In this document: positions 1 to 9,656 of the stretch, piece after piece
Position numbering within the stretch: position 1 is the stretch's first letter
Layout of the letters: each line of letters opens with the position of its first letter
Source of the DNA: CAZZCP01 sp964653235
Lineage (GTDB): Bacteria > Bdellovibrionota > Bdellovibrionia > Bdellovibrionales > UBA840
Reading direction: 5' to 3'
Length of the DNA: 64,000 bases
NCBI GenBank assembly: GCA_964653235.1
Contig: CAZZCP010000001.1
Coordinates: 1 to 64,000, forward strand
The notes under the pieces: generated by a model
Databases searched by the model: none
Told to the model about the DNA's origin: nothing
The model's input: the letters and a program-made list of their open reading frames with translations, nothing else
Made by a program: the position numbers and the translations under genes

Positions 1-118
1 GGCTACTAGGACGAATGATACTCAAGTTTTGGGGCCATCGATAAATGATCAAATTTCCAAAACTGCCAAAACAAGCACCGATGACAAATGCATAAAAGCC
101 AAACAATGCATCAAACAC
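1..118 (-). CDS. pilD: Prepilin peptidase, N-terminal fragment (cut by window edge)
   Basis: Only the first 39 residues lie in the window. They contain a first membrane helix followed by GACFGSFGNLIIYRWP, which matches the N-terminal signature of type IV prepilin peptidases (GSFlNvxiyRlP). These inner-membrane aspartic proteases cleave and N-methylate type IV pilin and type II secretion pseudopilin leaders; their usual cysteine motif and catalytic aspartates would lie beyond the window. I chose the GTG at 118, which overlaps the stop of the upstream ABC permease by 8 bases, so the genes are probably translationally coupled. No in-frame ATG is present. Confidence 0.75.
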   Translation of the reverse strand, partial: MFDALFGFYAFVIGACFGSFGNLIIYRWPQNLSIIRPSS

Positions 119-878
119 AGTCTTTCCTACGAAAAACAAGTATCGCAATACACAAATAAAAAATGACCCATAAAAAAGAATGAAGACTGGCTAAAATAAA
201 ATCATTTGCAGCAATCAAGTTTTGTTGAACAACTTGGTCTCTCCAGTTCCATATCTCTAAATTAGGCACAGTATAGTAAAGAAAATTCGATATAAAACTC
301 AGTAGTGGGTTAGGATCTTGTTCTACAAAAAAACGAAGTGAATTTTGTGAGTGTCCAATTAAAAACAATCCTATCACAGAGGATACTGCAATAAAAGAAC
401 TCGAAATACTTCCAAACAAATGGGTAAATGCAAGTAACACCAAAATCTCAAGCCATATACCAAAGTAAGCAATCAATAAGCTTAGGTGCAATGGAATACC
501 AAATAATAAGTACACAAGAGTGAGAACTAAAAACAGACCAAAAAGCATACAGCTTATAACCAAAATAAAACCTAAATACTTACCTATTAAAAACTCAGCT
601 CGCGATATAGGTCGAGCCAAAATCGTAAGGATGGTTTGTGATTCCAATTCTTTTGAAATCAAACTACTGCCTATAAAAATGGTTAAAACAATTGAACATA
701 AATGACTACTTGCTAAGCCAAAATCAAGTACGATTCTCTCTTGTTCATTAAAACTCAAGCCCCCCATAACTCTACTAAAAAATAAGATTCCAACTGCAAA
801 GAAAAAAAGAATATAAAGGATACGATTTCGAATTTGATCTTTAAAGGTGTTAAAAGCAATAATCCAAATTTTAGTCAT
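111..878 (-). CDS. ABC-2 type transporter permease
   Basis: A 255-residue protein with about six hydrophobic segments in ABC-2 permease layout: a short cytoplasmic N-terminus, a first helix near residues 20-38, a cytoplasmic loop with a conserved-looking ISKELESQTILTILARPISR stretch (typical of NatB/gliding-type exporters, where E and RPxSR are shared), then four or five helices. It would form the inner-membrane channel with the ATPase encoded just upstream (8-base overlap). The substrate cannot be read from sequence. The neighbouring prepilin peptidase and signal peptidases suggest an envelope role, but that is inference. Confidence 0.8.
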   Translation of the reverse strand: MTKIWIIAFNTFKDQIRNRILYILFFFAVGILFFSRVMGGLSFNEQERIVLDFGLASSHLCSIVLTIFIGSSLISKELESQTILTILARPISRAEFLIGKYLGFILVISCMLFGLFLVLTLVYLLFGIPLHLSLLIAYFGIWLEILVLLAFTHLFGSISSSFIAVSSVIGLFLIGHSQNSLRFFVEQDPNPLLSFISNFLYYTVPNLEIWNWRDQVVQQNLIAANDFILASLHSFLWVIFYLCIAILVFRRKDCV

Positions 879-1758
879 TATTGAGATCCTTTTGCCTTAG
901 TCGAATAAAGGCTTCCTCAAGTGCTGAATTCTCATTGGTGATGTCAATAATCTGATGATTCTCTGCTAGCAGAGATTGAATTTTCTTCTGTAAATCAACT
1001 GGATTGTCGACATTTTCTTTATGAAGTTTATCATTTTTTAAAGAGAGAATACGATAAACTCTAGGCACTTTTTCAATCAGGCTAGCAACAGTTCCTTGAA
1101 AAATAGTTTTACCCTGATCGATCACTACCAAGTTATCGCATATTTTTTGTACATCATCCAAAAGGTGGCTGCTAAAAAAAACACTCTTTCCTTGGCTTGC
1201 AAAGTCACGAATAATGTTACTTATCTGATGTCTGCCATCTGGATCAAGTCCACTCATTGGCTCATCTAAAATCAAAAGTTCAGGCTTATGAATCATGGCT
1301 TGAGCCATTCCGATTCGTTGTAGCATTCCTTTTGAATAGTCTCTAAGCTTACGATCTTTGGCATGCAACAAACCCACTTGCTCAAGAACTTTATCTACTT
1401 CGTAACTATCTCTTTTTCGATAATGGCCATAAGTTAACTTTGCATAAAAAAGTAAAAACTCCTTACCAGATAGATATTCATAAAAAAAAGGTCTTTCAGG
1501 TAAATAACCCAATCTTGCTTTGTCTTCTTTGGCCAAACCAGGCTTACCGAAGAAAGAAAAATCACCTTGATTCGGAAATAAAAAACCTAAAATACATTTT
1601 AATGTTGTCGTCTTGCCTGATCCATTTGAGCCTAAAAATCCTGTAAGCTTTCCGGCTTCAACTTGAAATTGAATCCCATTTAAAACAGGAGTTTTGGGAG
1701 TATAAAAATGCTCCTGAAAAGATTTGTATATGTTTTTAACTTCAATAATATGTTTCAT
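871..1758 (-). CDS. ABC transporter ATP-binding protein (ABC-2 export type)
   Basis: A 295-residue ATPase with Walker A GSNGSGKTT (residues 43-51), a signature region written DYSKGMLQR in place of LSGGQ (normal for the CcmA/NatA-like exporters), Walker B LLILDEPMSGLDP and a switch histidine in the SSHLL motif. After about residue 230 comes a C-terminal extension common in this subfamily. It powers the permease at 111-878. Its start overlaps the stop of the upstream gene as ATGA (1755-1758), so the module is co-translated with the signal peptidase genes. Confidence 0.88.
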   Translation of the reverse strand: MKHIIEVKNIYKSFQEHFYTPKTPVLNGIQFQVEAGKLTGFLGSNGSGKTTTLKCILGFLFPNQGDFSFFGKPGLAKEDKARLGYLPERPFFYEYLSGKEFLLFYAKLTYGHYRKRDSYEVDKVLEQVGLLHAKDRKLRDYSKGMLQRIGMAQAMIHKPELLILDEPMSGLDPDGRHQISNIIRDFASQGKSVFFSSHLLDDVQKICDNLVVIDQGKTIFQGTVASLIEKVPRVYRILSLKNDKLHKENVDNPVDLQKKIQSLLAENHQIIDITNENSALEEAFIRLRQKDLNND

Positions 1759-2402
1759 AACTTTATCTGTGGGTCATTCGTATAAATAAATTCTAAGCGA
1801 ATATGTTTATATTGCTCAAGTTTATATCTCATCTTCAAAAGTCTAAACATAAGTTCTTCATGTTGTTGCGATTGAAGGTGACGTATTTTTTTAATTTCTT
1901 TTAAAATAAATTTTTTTGCTTCAACAGGGTGAAAACAAAATCCCTTAGAAAATTCAAATATATCACCAAAAGGAATAATGCGAGCATCAAAGATCTCATC
2001 TGGGTTGAAGCCAACTCGAATATTCGAAGACTTTAATATCACTTTCTGTTTATTAAATAAATCTCGTATATAAACATCATGCCCTCGAACTTTGATAAAT
2101 TCAAACAAACTATGCCGTGTTTGAGATATCTGTAAAAACAGCTCTCGCTCTTCATCTGTCATAGGAATCAAATTTTTTTGCAAAATCAACTGTGCCGGTG
2201 GAAGTTGATAGATCTCAAGATCTCGTGTGAACAAATACCAATCTAAAAATTGAGACATCCTTGACTCGAATTGATTTGTTTCATCATCAATAATTCCTGC
2301 CTGCTCGAAAAAATCTTTTTTGGCATTGAGAAGCTCTTGCCTGTAAGTATCGGATGTAAAATGATCTAGAAGCCTAGATGTTAGTTCTTCGCAAGTGGGC
2401 AT
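1755..2402 (-). CDS. Conserved-looking hypothetical cytoplasmic protein
   Basis: A 215-residue soluble protein with no signal peptide or membrane helix. The open frame extends up to 2459, but I start at the ATG at 2402 because it has a good AGGA ribosome site 6 bases upstream and because the longer version would overlap lepB by 50 bases. It contains FLDWYLFTRDLE near residues 70-80, then a segment resembling a small beta-rich domain (VRGHDVYIRDLF), and a basic C-terminal helix. The pattern recalls SEC-C-associated proteins of delta-proteobacteria, but I cannot name a family. It sits between a signal peptidase and an ABC exporter. Confidence 0.65.
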   Translation of the reverse strand: MPTCEELTSRLLDHFTSDTYRQELLNAKKDFFEQAGIIDDETNQFESRMSQFLDWYLFTRDLEIYQLPPAQLILQKNLIPMTDEERELFLQISQTRHSLFEFIKVRGHDVYIRDLFNKQKVILKSSNIRVGFNPDEIFDARIIPFGDIFEFSKGFCFHPVEAKKFILKEIKKIRHLQSQQHEELMFRLLKMRYKLEQYKHIRLEFIYTNDPQIKL

Positions 2403-2409
2403 AGTTTCC

Positions 2410-3063
2410 TCAACGGATTGCTTTAAACAGTCTATTCCATCGTATATGAGGAATCTCAACCAGCCAAGATTCTCGAGTTGGATCTAGAGATAGAAATGTT
2501 GAAATCACACGCGCCTCAAGATTCTCAATGGGAACAGCGCCCCAATAGCGGCTATCTTCGGCCACATCTCGATTGTCACCAAGCACAAAAACTTTGCCCT
2601 TAGGTACCAAAAAAGGACCAAAGTCTGCATTCGAATCTTTATGTAACAATACATAGTGTGAGCCAGCAGGTGATGATTCACGAAAAGCACGATAAAATTC
2701 TTTGCCTTCGAATTCAAAATTGTGATTCTTAAGCTCGCTGTAGTTCATAGGCTTGCCGTTGCGATAAAGAATTTTTTCACGGATTTCAATGCTATCTCCT
2801 GAGAGTCCAACCACTCTCTTAACTGTATGCAGATTTTGATCTTTAGGATGTTTAAAAATATATATCTCATCTCTTTGCGGCTGAAATCTATAGCCCAAAC
2901 TAAAGGGTAACTTAAAGGCAAAGATTCGATCTCCCATCCATATACTTGGATACATAGAGCTCGTAGGGATTTTATAGGAACTTAATATATGTTGATGGAA
3001 CAAAAAAGAGAGAGTAAATGCTGTGGTAAAGGTGATTGCTATTCTAAAAAACTTATCGATCAT
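2410..3063 (-). CDS. lepB: Signal peptidase I, divergent second copy
   Basis: A 217-residue inner-membrane serine protease that removes Sec signal peptides. One N-terminal helix spans residues 7-24. Box B reads SSMYPS with nucleophile Ser36; the general-base lysine is Lys82 in VKRVVG; the late box reads LGDNRDVAEDSRYWG. All catalytic elements are present, although box B lacks the usual SGSM glycine. It follows another lepB by 68 bases. The two copies differ strongly outside the motifs, so they probably divide substrates. Length is normal for a single-helix enzyme. Confidence 0.9.
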   Translation of the reverse strand: MIDKFFRIAITFTTAFTLSFLFHQHILSSYKIPTSSMYPSIWMGDRIFAFKLPFSLGYRFQPQRDEIYIFKHPKDQNLHTVKRVVGLSGDSIEIREKILYRNGKPMNYSELKNHNFEFEGKEFYRAFRESSPAGSHYVLLHKDSNADFGPFLVPKGKVFVLGDNRDVAEDSRYWGAVPIENLEARVISTFLSLDPTRESWLVEIPHIRWNRLFKAIR

Positions 3064-3131
3064 CCATGACCTCTAACAGAATCCTATCGAGATACTGAAA
3101 TAAGGTCAATTTGTAAGACTAGCCCTCTGAT

Positions 3132-3872
3132 TTACTGGACTTGATGGAAAAATCGCCGAAAACGAATGGTGCTGGGGTCACAAAGCATTCTTACGACTAC
3201 ATTTTCGCAACTCAGCCACACAAACATGGCACGCCCAAGTAGATTCTCTCTGGGAACGATTCCCCACACACGACTGTCGTTGGAATTATCACGATTGTCT
3301 CCCATCACAAAATACTCATCTTCACCCACTACCAGAGGGCCTGAGCTAATATGAGAGTAGCCTCTTCGAAGCAAGATTTGAAAGTCTTTGTTATCTAGAC
3401 TCTCGATGTAGTGAACATAGTCTTGTTTTCCTCCAGGAAGTTGTTCTTCTGAAACATAGTCCATATCACTCTTTTCTATGGCAGGTGTTTTCTCCACTTT
3501 GTTACCATTTACAAACAGGTCACCATTGTCATAAAAAATAGTATCTCCAGGTACGCCAATGACCCTTTTAATAAAAAAAGTGGACTCCTCTCGTGGCCAC
3601 TTGAAAACGATAATTTCACCACGTTCTGGTTCTTTGAATTTCACTAACCAAGTTTTTTGAAAAGGAACACGAATTCCATATACAATCTTATTTACAAAAA
3701 TATGATCATTAATCAACAGAGAAGGAAGCATACTACCAGAGGGAATTACATAAGCTTCTAACAAAAGCCAACGAATGCTCAAAGCTATAAAAACCGCAAA
3801 ACCAATATCTCTTGCAGACTCCAGGGGCGACTTTTTAGCTTTTTGAACTCCTTTTTTCTTCTTGAAAAACAT
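3132..3872 (-). CDS. lepB: Signal peptidase I
   Basis: A 246-residue signal peptidase with a basic cytoplasmic N-terminus (KKKK), one membrane helix (about residues 22-39), box B IPSGSMLPS with nucleophile Ser47, catalytic Lys102 in IKRVIGVPGD, and the late motif MGDNRDNSNDSRVWG. It starts one base after the lepA stop; a lepA-lepB pair is common in proteobacteria. It is the more canonical of the two tandem signal peptidases and is probably the housekeeping copy. It acts at the periplasmic face of the inner membrane. Confidence 0.95.
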   Translation of the reverse strand: MFFKKKKGVQKAKKSPLESARDIGFAVFIALSIRWLLLEAYVIPSGSMLPSLLINDHIFVNKIVYGIRVPFQKTWLVKFKEPERGEIIVFKWPREESTFFIKRVIGVPGDTIFYDNGDLFVNGNKVEKTPAIEKSDMDYVSEEQLPGGKQDYVHYIESLDNKDFQILLRRGYSHISSGPLVVGEDEYFVMGDNRDNSNDSRVWGIVPRENLLGRAMFVWLSCENVVVRMLCDPSTIRFRRFFHQVQ

Positions 3873-5672
3873 TTAGTCCTCCACCTTTAAGATTGCTAGG
3901 AAAGCTTTTTGTGGAATTTCTACTGAGCCAATTTGTTTCATACGTTTTTTTCCTTCTTTTTGCTTCTCTAGTAGTTTTCTCTTACGACTTATGTCACCAC
4001 CATAACATTTGGCTGTCACATCTTTTCGAAGTGCGCTCAAAGTTTCTCTTGCCAAAATTTTCGCTCCAACAGCTGCTTGAATTGCTATTTGAAACTGTTG
4101 CCTTGGTATGATTTCTTTGAGTTTTTTGGTTAGTTCTCTACCTCGATGATAAGATTTTGAACGATGAACCATAAAAGACAATGCATCGACTTTGTCACCA
4201 TTGATCATTACATCTAACTTTACAATATCAGACTCTTGAAAACCAATGAGTTCATAATCCATAGATGCATAGCCACGAGTTATCGATTTAAGTCTATCAT
4301 AAAAATCCATAACCATTTCATTCATCGGCAATTCGTATTCGATCATCACCTTCATCTCAGAGATGTATTCCATCTTTATTTGTAGACCCCGCTTCATCTC
4401 GCAAAGCTTAAAAATGACGCCAATATACTCTTTGGGAGTATGGATTAAAGCTCTAATGAATGGTTCTTCAATCATCGAAATTTTTGAAACATCTGGCAAA
4501 TCCGAAGGCTTTTCTAAATGAAGCAATTCACCATCTGAAGTGTGAACTTTATAGACCACAGAGGGAGCGGTCGTGATTAGGTCAAGGTTAAATTCTCGTT
4601 CAAGACGCTCTTGCACTACCTCCATATGAAGCAATCCTAAAAAACCACATCTTAAACCAAAACCCAATGCACTGGAGCTTTCGATTTCATAGGTTAAACT
4701 TGAGTCATTGAGACTGAGTTTTTCCATTGCTGCTTTTAAATTTTCATAGTCATTGGAATCTATGGGAAAAATCCCTGAAAACACCATGGGCTGGACTTTT
4801 TGAAAGCCTTCCAGTGCTTTAGCCTCTTTATCTTTGGCAAGCGCAATTGTGTCACCCACTTCTACTTCGCGAATATCTTTTAAGCCACAAATAACAAAGC
4901 CCACTTCTCCTGCTGAAAGTTCTTTTTTTTCTTTAGGAAACGGGGAAAAAACACCCAAACGAATTACTTCGTGCTCAGCCCCTGTGGACACAAATTTAAT
5001 CTTGTCTTTTAATCGTAATACTCCATCTCTTACTCGAATCAAAATGACAACACCTTGATAGGAGTCAAACCAGGAATCAAAAATTAAGGCTCTTAAACTT
5101 AAAGAAGAATCCGCATCTGGAGGAGGAACTTTGTCGACAATCGCTTCAAGAATATCTTCAATACCAATTTTTTCTTTGGCTGAAGCTAGAATTGCACCAC
5201 TTGTATCTAAGCCTATGACATCTTCAATTTGTTTTTTAACAGCATCTGGATCAGCAGCTGGGAGATCAATCTTGTTTAAAACAGGAATGAGTTCAAGGTC
5301 ATTCTCTAAAGCCAAATAAACATTGGCAAGTGTTTGCGCTTCCACTCCTTGAGCTGCATCAACTACTAAAAGGGCTCCTTCACATGCAGCCAAAGAGCGT
5401 GAAACTTCGTAAGAAAAATCGACATGCCCTGGAGTATCAATTAGATTTAAGGTGTATTCATGTCCATCTTTGGCTTTATAATTAAGACAAACTGTTTGTG
5501 CTTTAATTGTAATTCCTCGCTCACGCTCTAAATCCATATTATCGAGAAATTGATCTTTGGCATCTCGATCCGCAAGACTACCTGTTACTTTTAACAAGCC
5601 ATCAGCAATCGTGGATTTTCCGTGATCGATATGAGCAATAATTGAAAAATTGCGAATGTATTTGGGGTCCAT
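3873..5672 (-). CDS. lepA: Elongation factor 4 (back-translocating GTPase LepA)
   Basis: A 599-residue GTPase of full family length. G1 is AHIDHGKST (residues 13-21), G2 lies in [12 protein letters not shown]3 is DTPGHVDF and G4 is NKIDLP. The LepA-specific C-terminal domain ends with a basic tail ([19 protein letters not shown]) that contacts tRNA on the ribosome. LepA acts on stalled ribosomes and in 30S biogenesis. It heads the minus-strand run lepA-lepB-lepB. The terminator after metK lies 89 bases upstream, so lepA probably has its own promoter in 5673-5760, although I see no strong -35/-10 pair. Confidence 0.97.
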   Translation of the reverse strand: MDPKYIRNFSIIAHIDHGKSTIADGLLKVTGSLADRDAKDQFLDNMDLERERGITIKAQTVCLNYKAKDGHEYTLNLIDTPGHVDFSYEVSRSLAACEGALLVVDAAQGVEAQTLANVYLALENDLELIPVLNKIDLPAADPDAVKKQIEDVIGLDTSGAILASAKEKIGIEDILEAIVDKVPPPDADSSLSLRALIFDSWFDSYQGVVILIRVRDGVLRLKDKIKFVSTGAEHEVIRLGVFSPFPKEKKELSAGEVGFVICGLKDIREVEVGDTIALAKDKEAKALEGFQKVQPMVFSGIFPIDSNDYENLKAAMEKLSLNDSSLTYEIESSSALGFGLRCGFLGLLHMEVVQERLEREFNLDLITTAPSVVYKVHTSDGELLHLEKPSDLPDVSKISMIEEPFIRALIHTPKEYIGVIFKLCEMKRGLQIKMEYISEMKVMIEYELPMNEMVMDFYDRLKSITRGYASMDYELIGFQESDIVKLDVMINGDKVDALSFMVHRSKSYHRGRELTKKLKEIIPRQQFQIAIQAAVGAKILARETLSALRKDVTAKCYGGDISRKRKLLEKQKEGKKRMKQIGSVEIPQKAFLAILKVED

Positions 5673-5760
5673 ATTTTATGGGAAGATACTTTGACGTATG
5701 CATTGAGTCAATCAGCGAAAAAAGAATGGGCAAGCTTGTCTAGATTGCGCTTGCCGTCAG

Positions 5761-5780
5761 AAAAAGCCCCATTAGGGGCT
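5761..5780 (-). terminator. Rho-independent terminator after metK
   Basis: On the minus strand AGCCCC-TAAT-GGGGCT forms a perfect 6 bp GC-rich stem with a 4-base loop, followed directly by TTTT. It begins 7 bases after the metK stop, so it should end the metK transcript and insulate lepA. Confidence 0.85.
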
Positions 5781-5786
5781 GTGTTG

Positions 5787-6941
5787 CTATGAAAAATAAG
5801 ATTTCAGAGCCTCTACCTTATTGGTTTTCTCCCAAGTAAAGCTCTCTTCTTCACGGCCAAAATGTCCATAAGCCGCCGTAGCAGAGTAGCGTGGTTTTAA
5901 TAAGTCAAATTCTTCTGTGATTGAAGAAGGACGTAAATCCCATAACTTCTTCACTGCCTCGGTAAGCTTTTTAGCACTCACTTTTCCTGTTCCAAATTCA
6001 TTGACCAATACGCTTACAGGTTCAGCAACACCAATAGCGTAAGCAACCTGAAGCAAACATTTTTCTGCTAAGCCAGCAGCCACTATGTTTTTAGCAATAT
6101 GCCGAGTAGCATAGGCCGCAGATCGATCTACTTTTGAAGGATCTTTTCCTGAGAAAGCACCTCCACCATGAGCTCCATGTCCACCGTAAGTATCTACGAT
6201 AATTTTGCGACCTGTGAGTCCAGCGTCTGCAACCGGTCCTCCTAAAACAAAGCGACCCGTAGGATTGATAAAAAATTTGGTCTTATCATCTAGCCATTCT
6301 TTAGGAAGAACTTTTTTAATACACTCTTCCATCACAGCTTCTCGAACTTGCTCTAGACTAACATCGTCAGAGTGCTGGGTCGAAAGTACCACGGAGTCAA
6401 TTCTTTTTGCTTTTCCATTTTCATATTCTACAGAAACCTGGCTTTTGCTATCTGGCCGTAAAAAACCCAAAGTATTATCTTTTCTTAAACGAGCTAAGTC
6501 TCTTAGTATTTTATGAGAAAGACTGATACTAAGGGGCATCTGCTCAGCGGTTTCATTTACAGCGTAGCCAAACATAATTCCCTGGTCACCCGCCCCTTGC
6601 TTTTCTTTGCTGTCACGATCTACTCCCATCTTAATATCAGGGCTTTGTCGATCAATTGAGGTCAGAACAGCACAAGTCTGGTAATCAAAACCTTTATCAC
6701 TATGATCATAACCAATTCTTTTAACCACGTTTCTAACAACTTCAGGCATATCGACATAACAATTGGTTGATATCTCACCAGCGATGACTGCCATTCCTGT
6801 AGTAATAAGTGTTTCGCAAGCCACTCTGGCCTGAGTATCTTTTTCTAGAATCGCATCTAAAATACCATCAGAAATCTGATCAGCCACTTTATCGGGATGG
6901 CCCTCAGACACGGATTCACTCGTGAAAATGTAGTTTTGCAT
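5787..6941 (-). CDS. metK: S-adenosylmethionine synthetase
   Basis: A 384-residue cytosolic enzyme making S-adenosylmethionine from methionine and ATP. The ATP-binding motif near the N-terminus ([14 protein letters not shown]), the GAGDQG hexapeptide and the P-loop-like [19 protein letters not shown] are all intact, and the length is normal. An AGGAGG ribosome site lies 7 bases before the ATG. It follows hpf by 62 bases and has its own terminator. No SAM riboswitch fits in the short leader, so regulation at that level is unlikely. Confidence 0.97.
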   Translation of the reverse strand: MQNYIFTSESVSEGHPDKVADQISDGILDAILEKDTQARVACETLITTGMAVIAGEISTNCYVDMPEVVRNVVKRIGYDHSDKGFDYQTCAVLTSIDRQSPDIKMGVDRDSKEKQGAGDQGIMFGYAVNETAEQMPLSISLSHKILRDLARLRKDNTLGFLRPDSKSQVSVEYENGKAKRIDSVVLSTQHSDDVSLEQVREAVMEECIKKVLPKEWLDDKTKFFINPTGRFVLGGPVADAGLTGRKIIVDTYGGHGAHGGGAFSGKDPSKVDRSAAYATRHIAKNIVAAGLAEKCLLQVAYAIGVAEPVSVLVNEFGTGKVSAKKLTEAVKKLWDLRPSSITEEFDLLKPRYSATAAYGHFGREEESFTWEKTNKVEALKSYFS

Positions 6942-7003
6942 TGCATGCCTCCTGTTAACTAACCCGAACTGAGAAAGATAACAGAGGCCGAGCAGCGGGT
7001 CAA

Positions 7004-7393
7004 TTAAGCAACTCTACGCCCTGTGCCTTTCTTGGGATGAAAGTCATATTCGAGTTGTTCATTGGCATAATACTCTAGAGCATATTCATCGCTCTTTTGA
7101 TAGTGTTTGTGATTTTGAACTTTCTCTTTTCTTTTGCTCATCTGTCTACATAGCTTCGCAACTGAAATGTCAATAGCGCCTTCAAAACTATTTGAATAGG
7201 CAGTAGCAACAAATCTTTGCCTCTCACCATTTAGTATGATCTCACATTTTTTACGGTTCCGCTGTGAACTCAACACCACTTCAACCCAGTTGGGCTTCAT
7301 TGAATATTTTTTGATTTTGGACAATTTTTCTTCGGCATAGGAAACAACATGCTCTGATCGCTCATGGTTTCTAAAGCTAAAATCAAGCTTCAT
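7004..7393 (-). CDS. hpf: Ribosome hibernation-promoting factor family protein
   Basis: A 129-residue protein of the RaiA/HPF family that binds the 30S subunit in resting cells and blocks mRNA and tRNA sites. The N-terminal ~95 residues follow the family pattern, with a basic stretch around [14 protein letters not shown] and the acidic-helix region. The C-terminal tail is only about 30 residues, so this is a short-type protein without the dimerising long-HPF domain. It lies 87 bases downstream of rpoN, the conserved rpoN-hpf arrangement. An AGGAG site precedes the ATG. Confidence 0.88.
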   Translation of the reverse strand: MKLDFSFRNHERSEHVVSYAEEKLSKIKKYSMKPNWVEVVLSSQRNRKKCEIILNGERQRFVATAYSNSFEGAIDISVAKLCRQMSKRKEKVQNHKHYQKSDEYALEYYANEQLEYDFHPKKGTGRRVA

Positions 7394-7480
7394 TTACTCC
7401 TCCTGACATACAGACTTCAATTTTTATCGGAATGAATGAAGCAAGACAAAAGCACAGTAAGCACTTTTCTCAAATTGAAA

Positions 7481-8917
7481 CTAGAAATATTTTTTTCTTT
7501 TACTCGAAGGCAAAATTCCTAGTGCATCACGATACTTGGCAACAGTTCGACGAGCTATTTGTAGACCACTTTTTTTCAGCTCTTCAACAATCTTCTGGTC
7601 AGAGAGTGGTTTTTTAGGATCTTCTTTTTCAATCAATTGCTTGATCTTTAGCTTAACAGATTCACTGGCTAAAGCATCTCCATCAGAGCTGCTAATACCT
7701 GAGTTAAAGAAATGTTTGAGTTCGAAAATACCTCTTGGAGTATGCATATATTTACTGGTTGTAACACGACTTACAGTGGACTCGTGCATTCCAATATCAT
7801 TCGCAATATCTCTTAAAATCATAGGCCGAATGAATGCAGGCCCTTTATCAAAAAACTCTTTCTGGTGTTTAACAATACTCTCAGTAACTTTGTAAATAGT
7901 TCTTTGTCTTTGATGAATCGATTTAATCAGCCACACAGCAGATCGTAATTTATCTTGAATATACTCTTGTGTAACATTGTTTGCTGAACCTGTTTGCAAA
8001 ACATTTTTATAAAAATTAGAAACTTTTAAACGTGGCAATCCATCTTCATTAAGAGAAATAACATATTCTTCTCCGACTGGATAAACGTAAACATCTGGAG
8101 TTACATATTGTGGCTCTGAAGTCGAAAATTTTCGACCCGGCTTTGGATCCATCTCTAAAATGATCTTGCAAATTTCAATAACATCTTCAAGGTCAATCTC
8201 CATTGCTTTTGCAATAGCAGGATAATTCTTTTTCTCTAAATTACTAAGGTGCTCATCAATGACTTGAACCAAATCGTGAGTATCTTCTTCAAGATGTTTA
8301 GCTTGAATTTTTAAACATTCTTTAAGATCTCTAGCAAAAACACCTGGAGGATCGAACTCTTGCATTAAAGGTAACATTTCTTCAAGTTCTTTTTCATCCA
8401 AGTTGTGATCTGAGGCTATCTCAGAAATGGGCGTCTTAATGTAACCATCATCATCAATATAGGTAATTAATACAGCTCCATATTCCATCTCTTCTTCATT
8501 AAATCCATAAAGACTCAACTGCCACATTAAATAGTCGTAGAGTGTCTCTTTGGCAGAGAAAACATTTTCATAATTCATGATTTCGTCATTCTGCCCTGAA
8601 TTGAAAGATGGAACCGGTCGCTGAGATCCTTCTACATAACTTTCCCACTCAAACTCGTCTTGCGACTTTGGATCTTGCTGTTGGCTTTTTTCTGCATTCG
8701 ATATATCAGCCAAAGAATCCTGAGACTCTACCGAACTAGAAGGATCTTCAAGAGAGTCTGCTACTTCCTCAAGAATGGGGTTTTCTTCCATTTCCTTACG
8801 TACTGCAGATTCCAACTCAAGTCTCGACATTTGCAAAAGTTTGATTGCTTGTTGCAACTGAGGAGTCATTCGCAGTTGTTGCGATAACTTCATCCCGAGT
8901 TTCATCTTCATTGCCAT
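7481..8917 (-). CDS. rpoN: RNA polymerase sigma-54 factor
   Basis: A 478-residue sigma factor. Region I (residues ~5-50) is glutamine- and leucine-rich (LSQQLRMTPQLQQAIKLLQM), an acidic region II follows, the core-binding domain spans about 110-300, and the C-terminal DNA-binding part ends in the RpoN box ARRTVAKYRDALGI, which reads the -24 promoter element. The final residue changes are within family range. It follows lptB by 10 bases, giving the classical lptB-rpoN-hpf operon. Sigma-54 needs an AAA+ activator; one candidate is encoded at 29039-30319. Confidence 0.96.
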   Translation of the reverse strand: MAMKMKLGMKLSQQLRMTPQLQQAIKLLQMSRLELESAVRKEMEENPILEEVADSLEDPSSSVESQDSLADISNAEKSQQQDPKSQDEFEWESYVEGSQRPVPSFNSGQNDEIMNYENVFSAKETLYDYLMWQLSLYGFNEEEMEYGAVLITYIDDDGYIKTPISEIASDHNLDEKELEEMLPLMQEFDPPGVFARDLKECLKIQAKHLEEDTHDLVQVIDEHLSNLEKKNYPAIAKAMEIDLEDVIEICKIILEMDPKPGRKFSTSEPQYVTPDVYVYPVGEEYVISLNEDGLPRLKVSNFYKNVLQTGSANNVTQEYIQDKLRSAVWLIKSIHQRQRTIYKVTESIVKHQKEFFDKGPAFIRPMILRDIANDIGMHESTVSRVTTSKYMHTPRGIFELKHFFNSGISSSDGDALASESVKLKIKQLIEKEDPKKPLSDQKIVEELKKSGLQIARRTVAKYRDALGILPSSKRKKYF

Positions 8918-8927
8918 AAGCTAGATC

Positions 8928-9656
8928 CTAGAGTCTAAAGTTTTCACCTAGGTAGAACTTTTTGGCTACAGGAGAATTTGCGATCTCTTCTGCGTTGCCT
9001 TCTACCTGAATTTCCCCTTCTTTTAATATATACGCTTTATCGCAAATCCCCAACGTTTCCCTTACATTATGATCTGTAATTAAGACTCCTATCCCGCGAC
9101 CTTTTAGCAAGCGAATGATTTCTTGAATGTCAGCCACTGCAATTGGATCAATACCAGCAAAAGGTTCGTCTAGTAACAAAAACTTTGGTCTAGTTGCAAG
9201 GGCCCTGGCAATCTCTACTCGTCGCCTTTCTCCCCCTGACAATGAATACGCCATAAGACTTGCTTTTGATCTCATGCCAAAGTCTTCTAAAAGACTGCTT
9301 AACCTCTCTCTTTTTTGCGATCCAAAAACTCCCTGAGCCTCTAGAGCGAGGGATATATTGTCGGCAACAGTGAGCTTGCGAAAAATACTTGCCTCTTGCG
9401 GTAGATAGCTCAAGCCAATACGAGCTCTTTCAAACATTGGCAAACCAACAATACTCTCTTTATTGAGTAAGATCTCTCCCTCATCAGGCTGAATCAAACC
9501 AACCACCATATAAAAGCTGGTTGTTTTTCCTGCGCCATTCGGACCTAATAAACCAACGACCTCTCCTGAACGGACATCAAAATGAACCTGATTGACGACT
9601 TTTCGTTTTTTAAACGACTTGCTAATTCCATTAATTTCTAAAGTATTTTCACTCAT
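8928..9656 (-). CDS. lptB: LPS export ABC transporter ATPase
   Basis: A 242-residue ATPase driving lipopolysaccharide extraction from the inner membrane with LptF/LptG. Walker A is GPNGAGKTT (38-46), the Q-loop lies in [13 protein letters not shown] (an LptB hallmark), the signature is [16 protein letters not shown], Walker B is [12 protein letters not shown] and the switch is TDHNVRETL. It overlaps the upstream LptC-like gene by 8 bases. The lptF/lptG permeases are not in this window. Confidence 0.95.
   Translation of the reverse strand: MSENTLEINGISKSFKKRKVVNQVHFDVRSGEVVGLLGPNGAGKTTSFYMVVGLIQPDEGEILLNKESIVGLPMFERARIGLSYLPQEASIFRKLTVADNISLALEAQGVFGSQKRERLSSLLEDFGMRSKASLMAYSLSGGERRRVEIARALATRPKFLLLDEPFAGIDPIAVADIQEIIRLLKGRGIGVLITDHNVRETLGICDKAYILKEGEIQVEGNAEEIANSPVAKKFYLGENFRL

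Noticed and set aside
6205..6516. 103-residue plus-strand open frame inside metK
   Set aside because: Shadow of the strongly conserved metK gene; no start signal.
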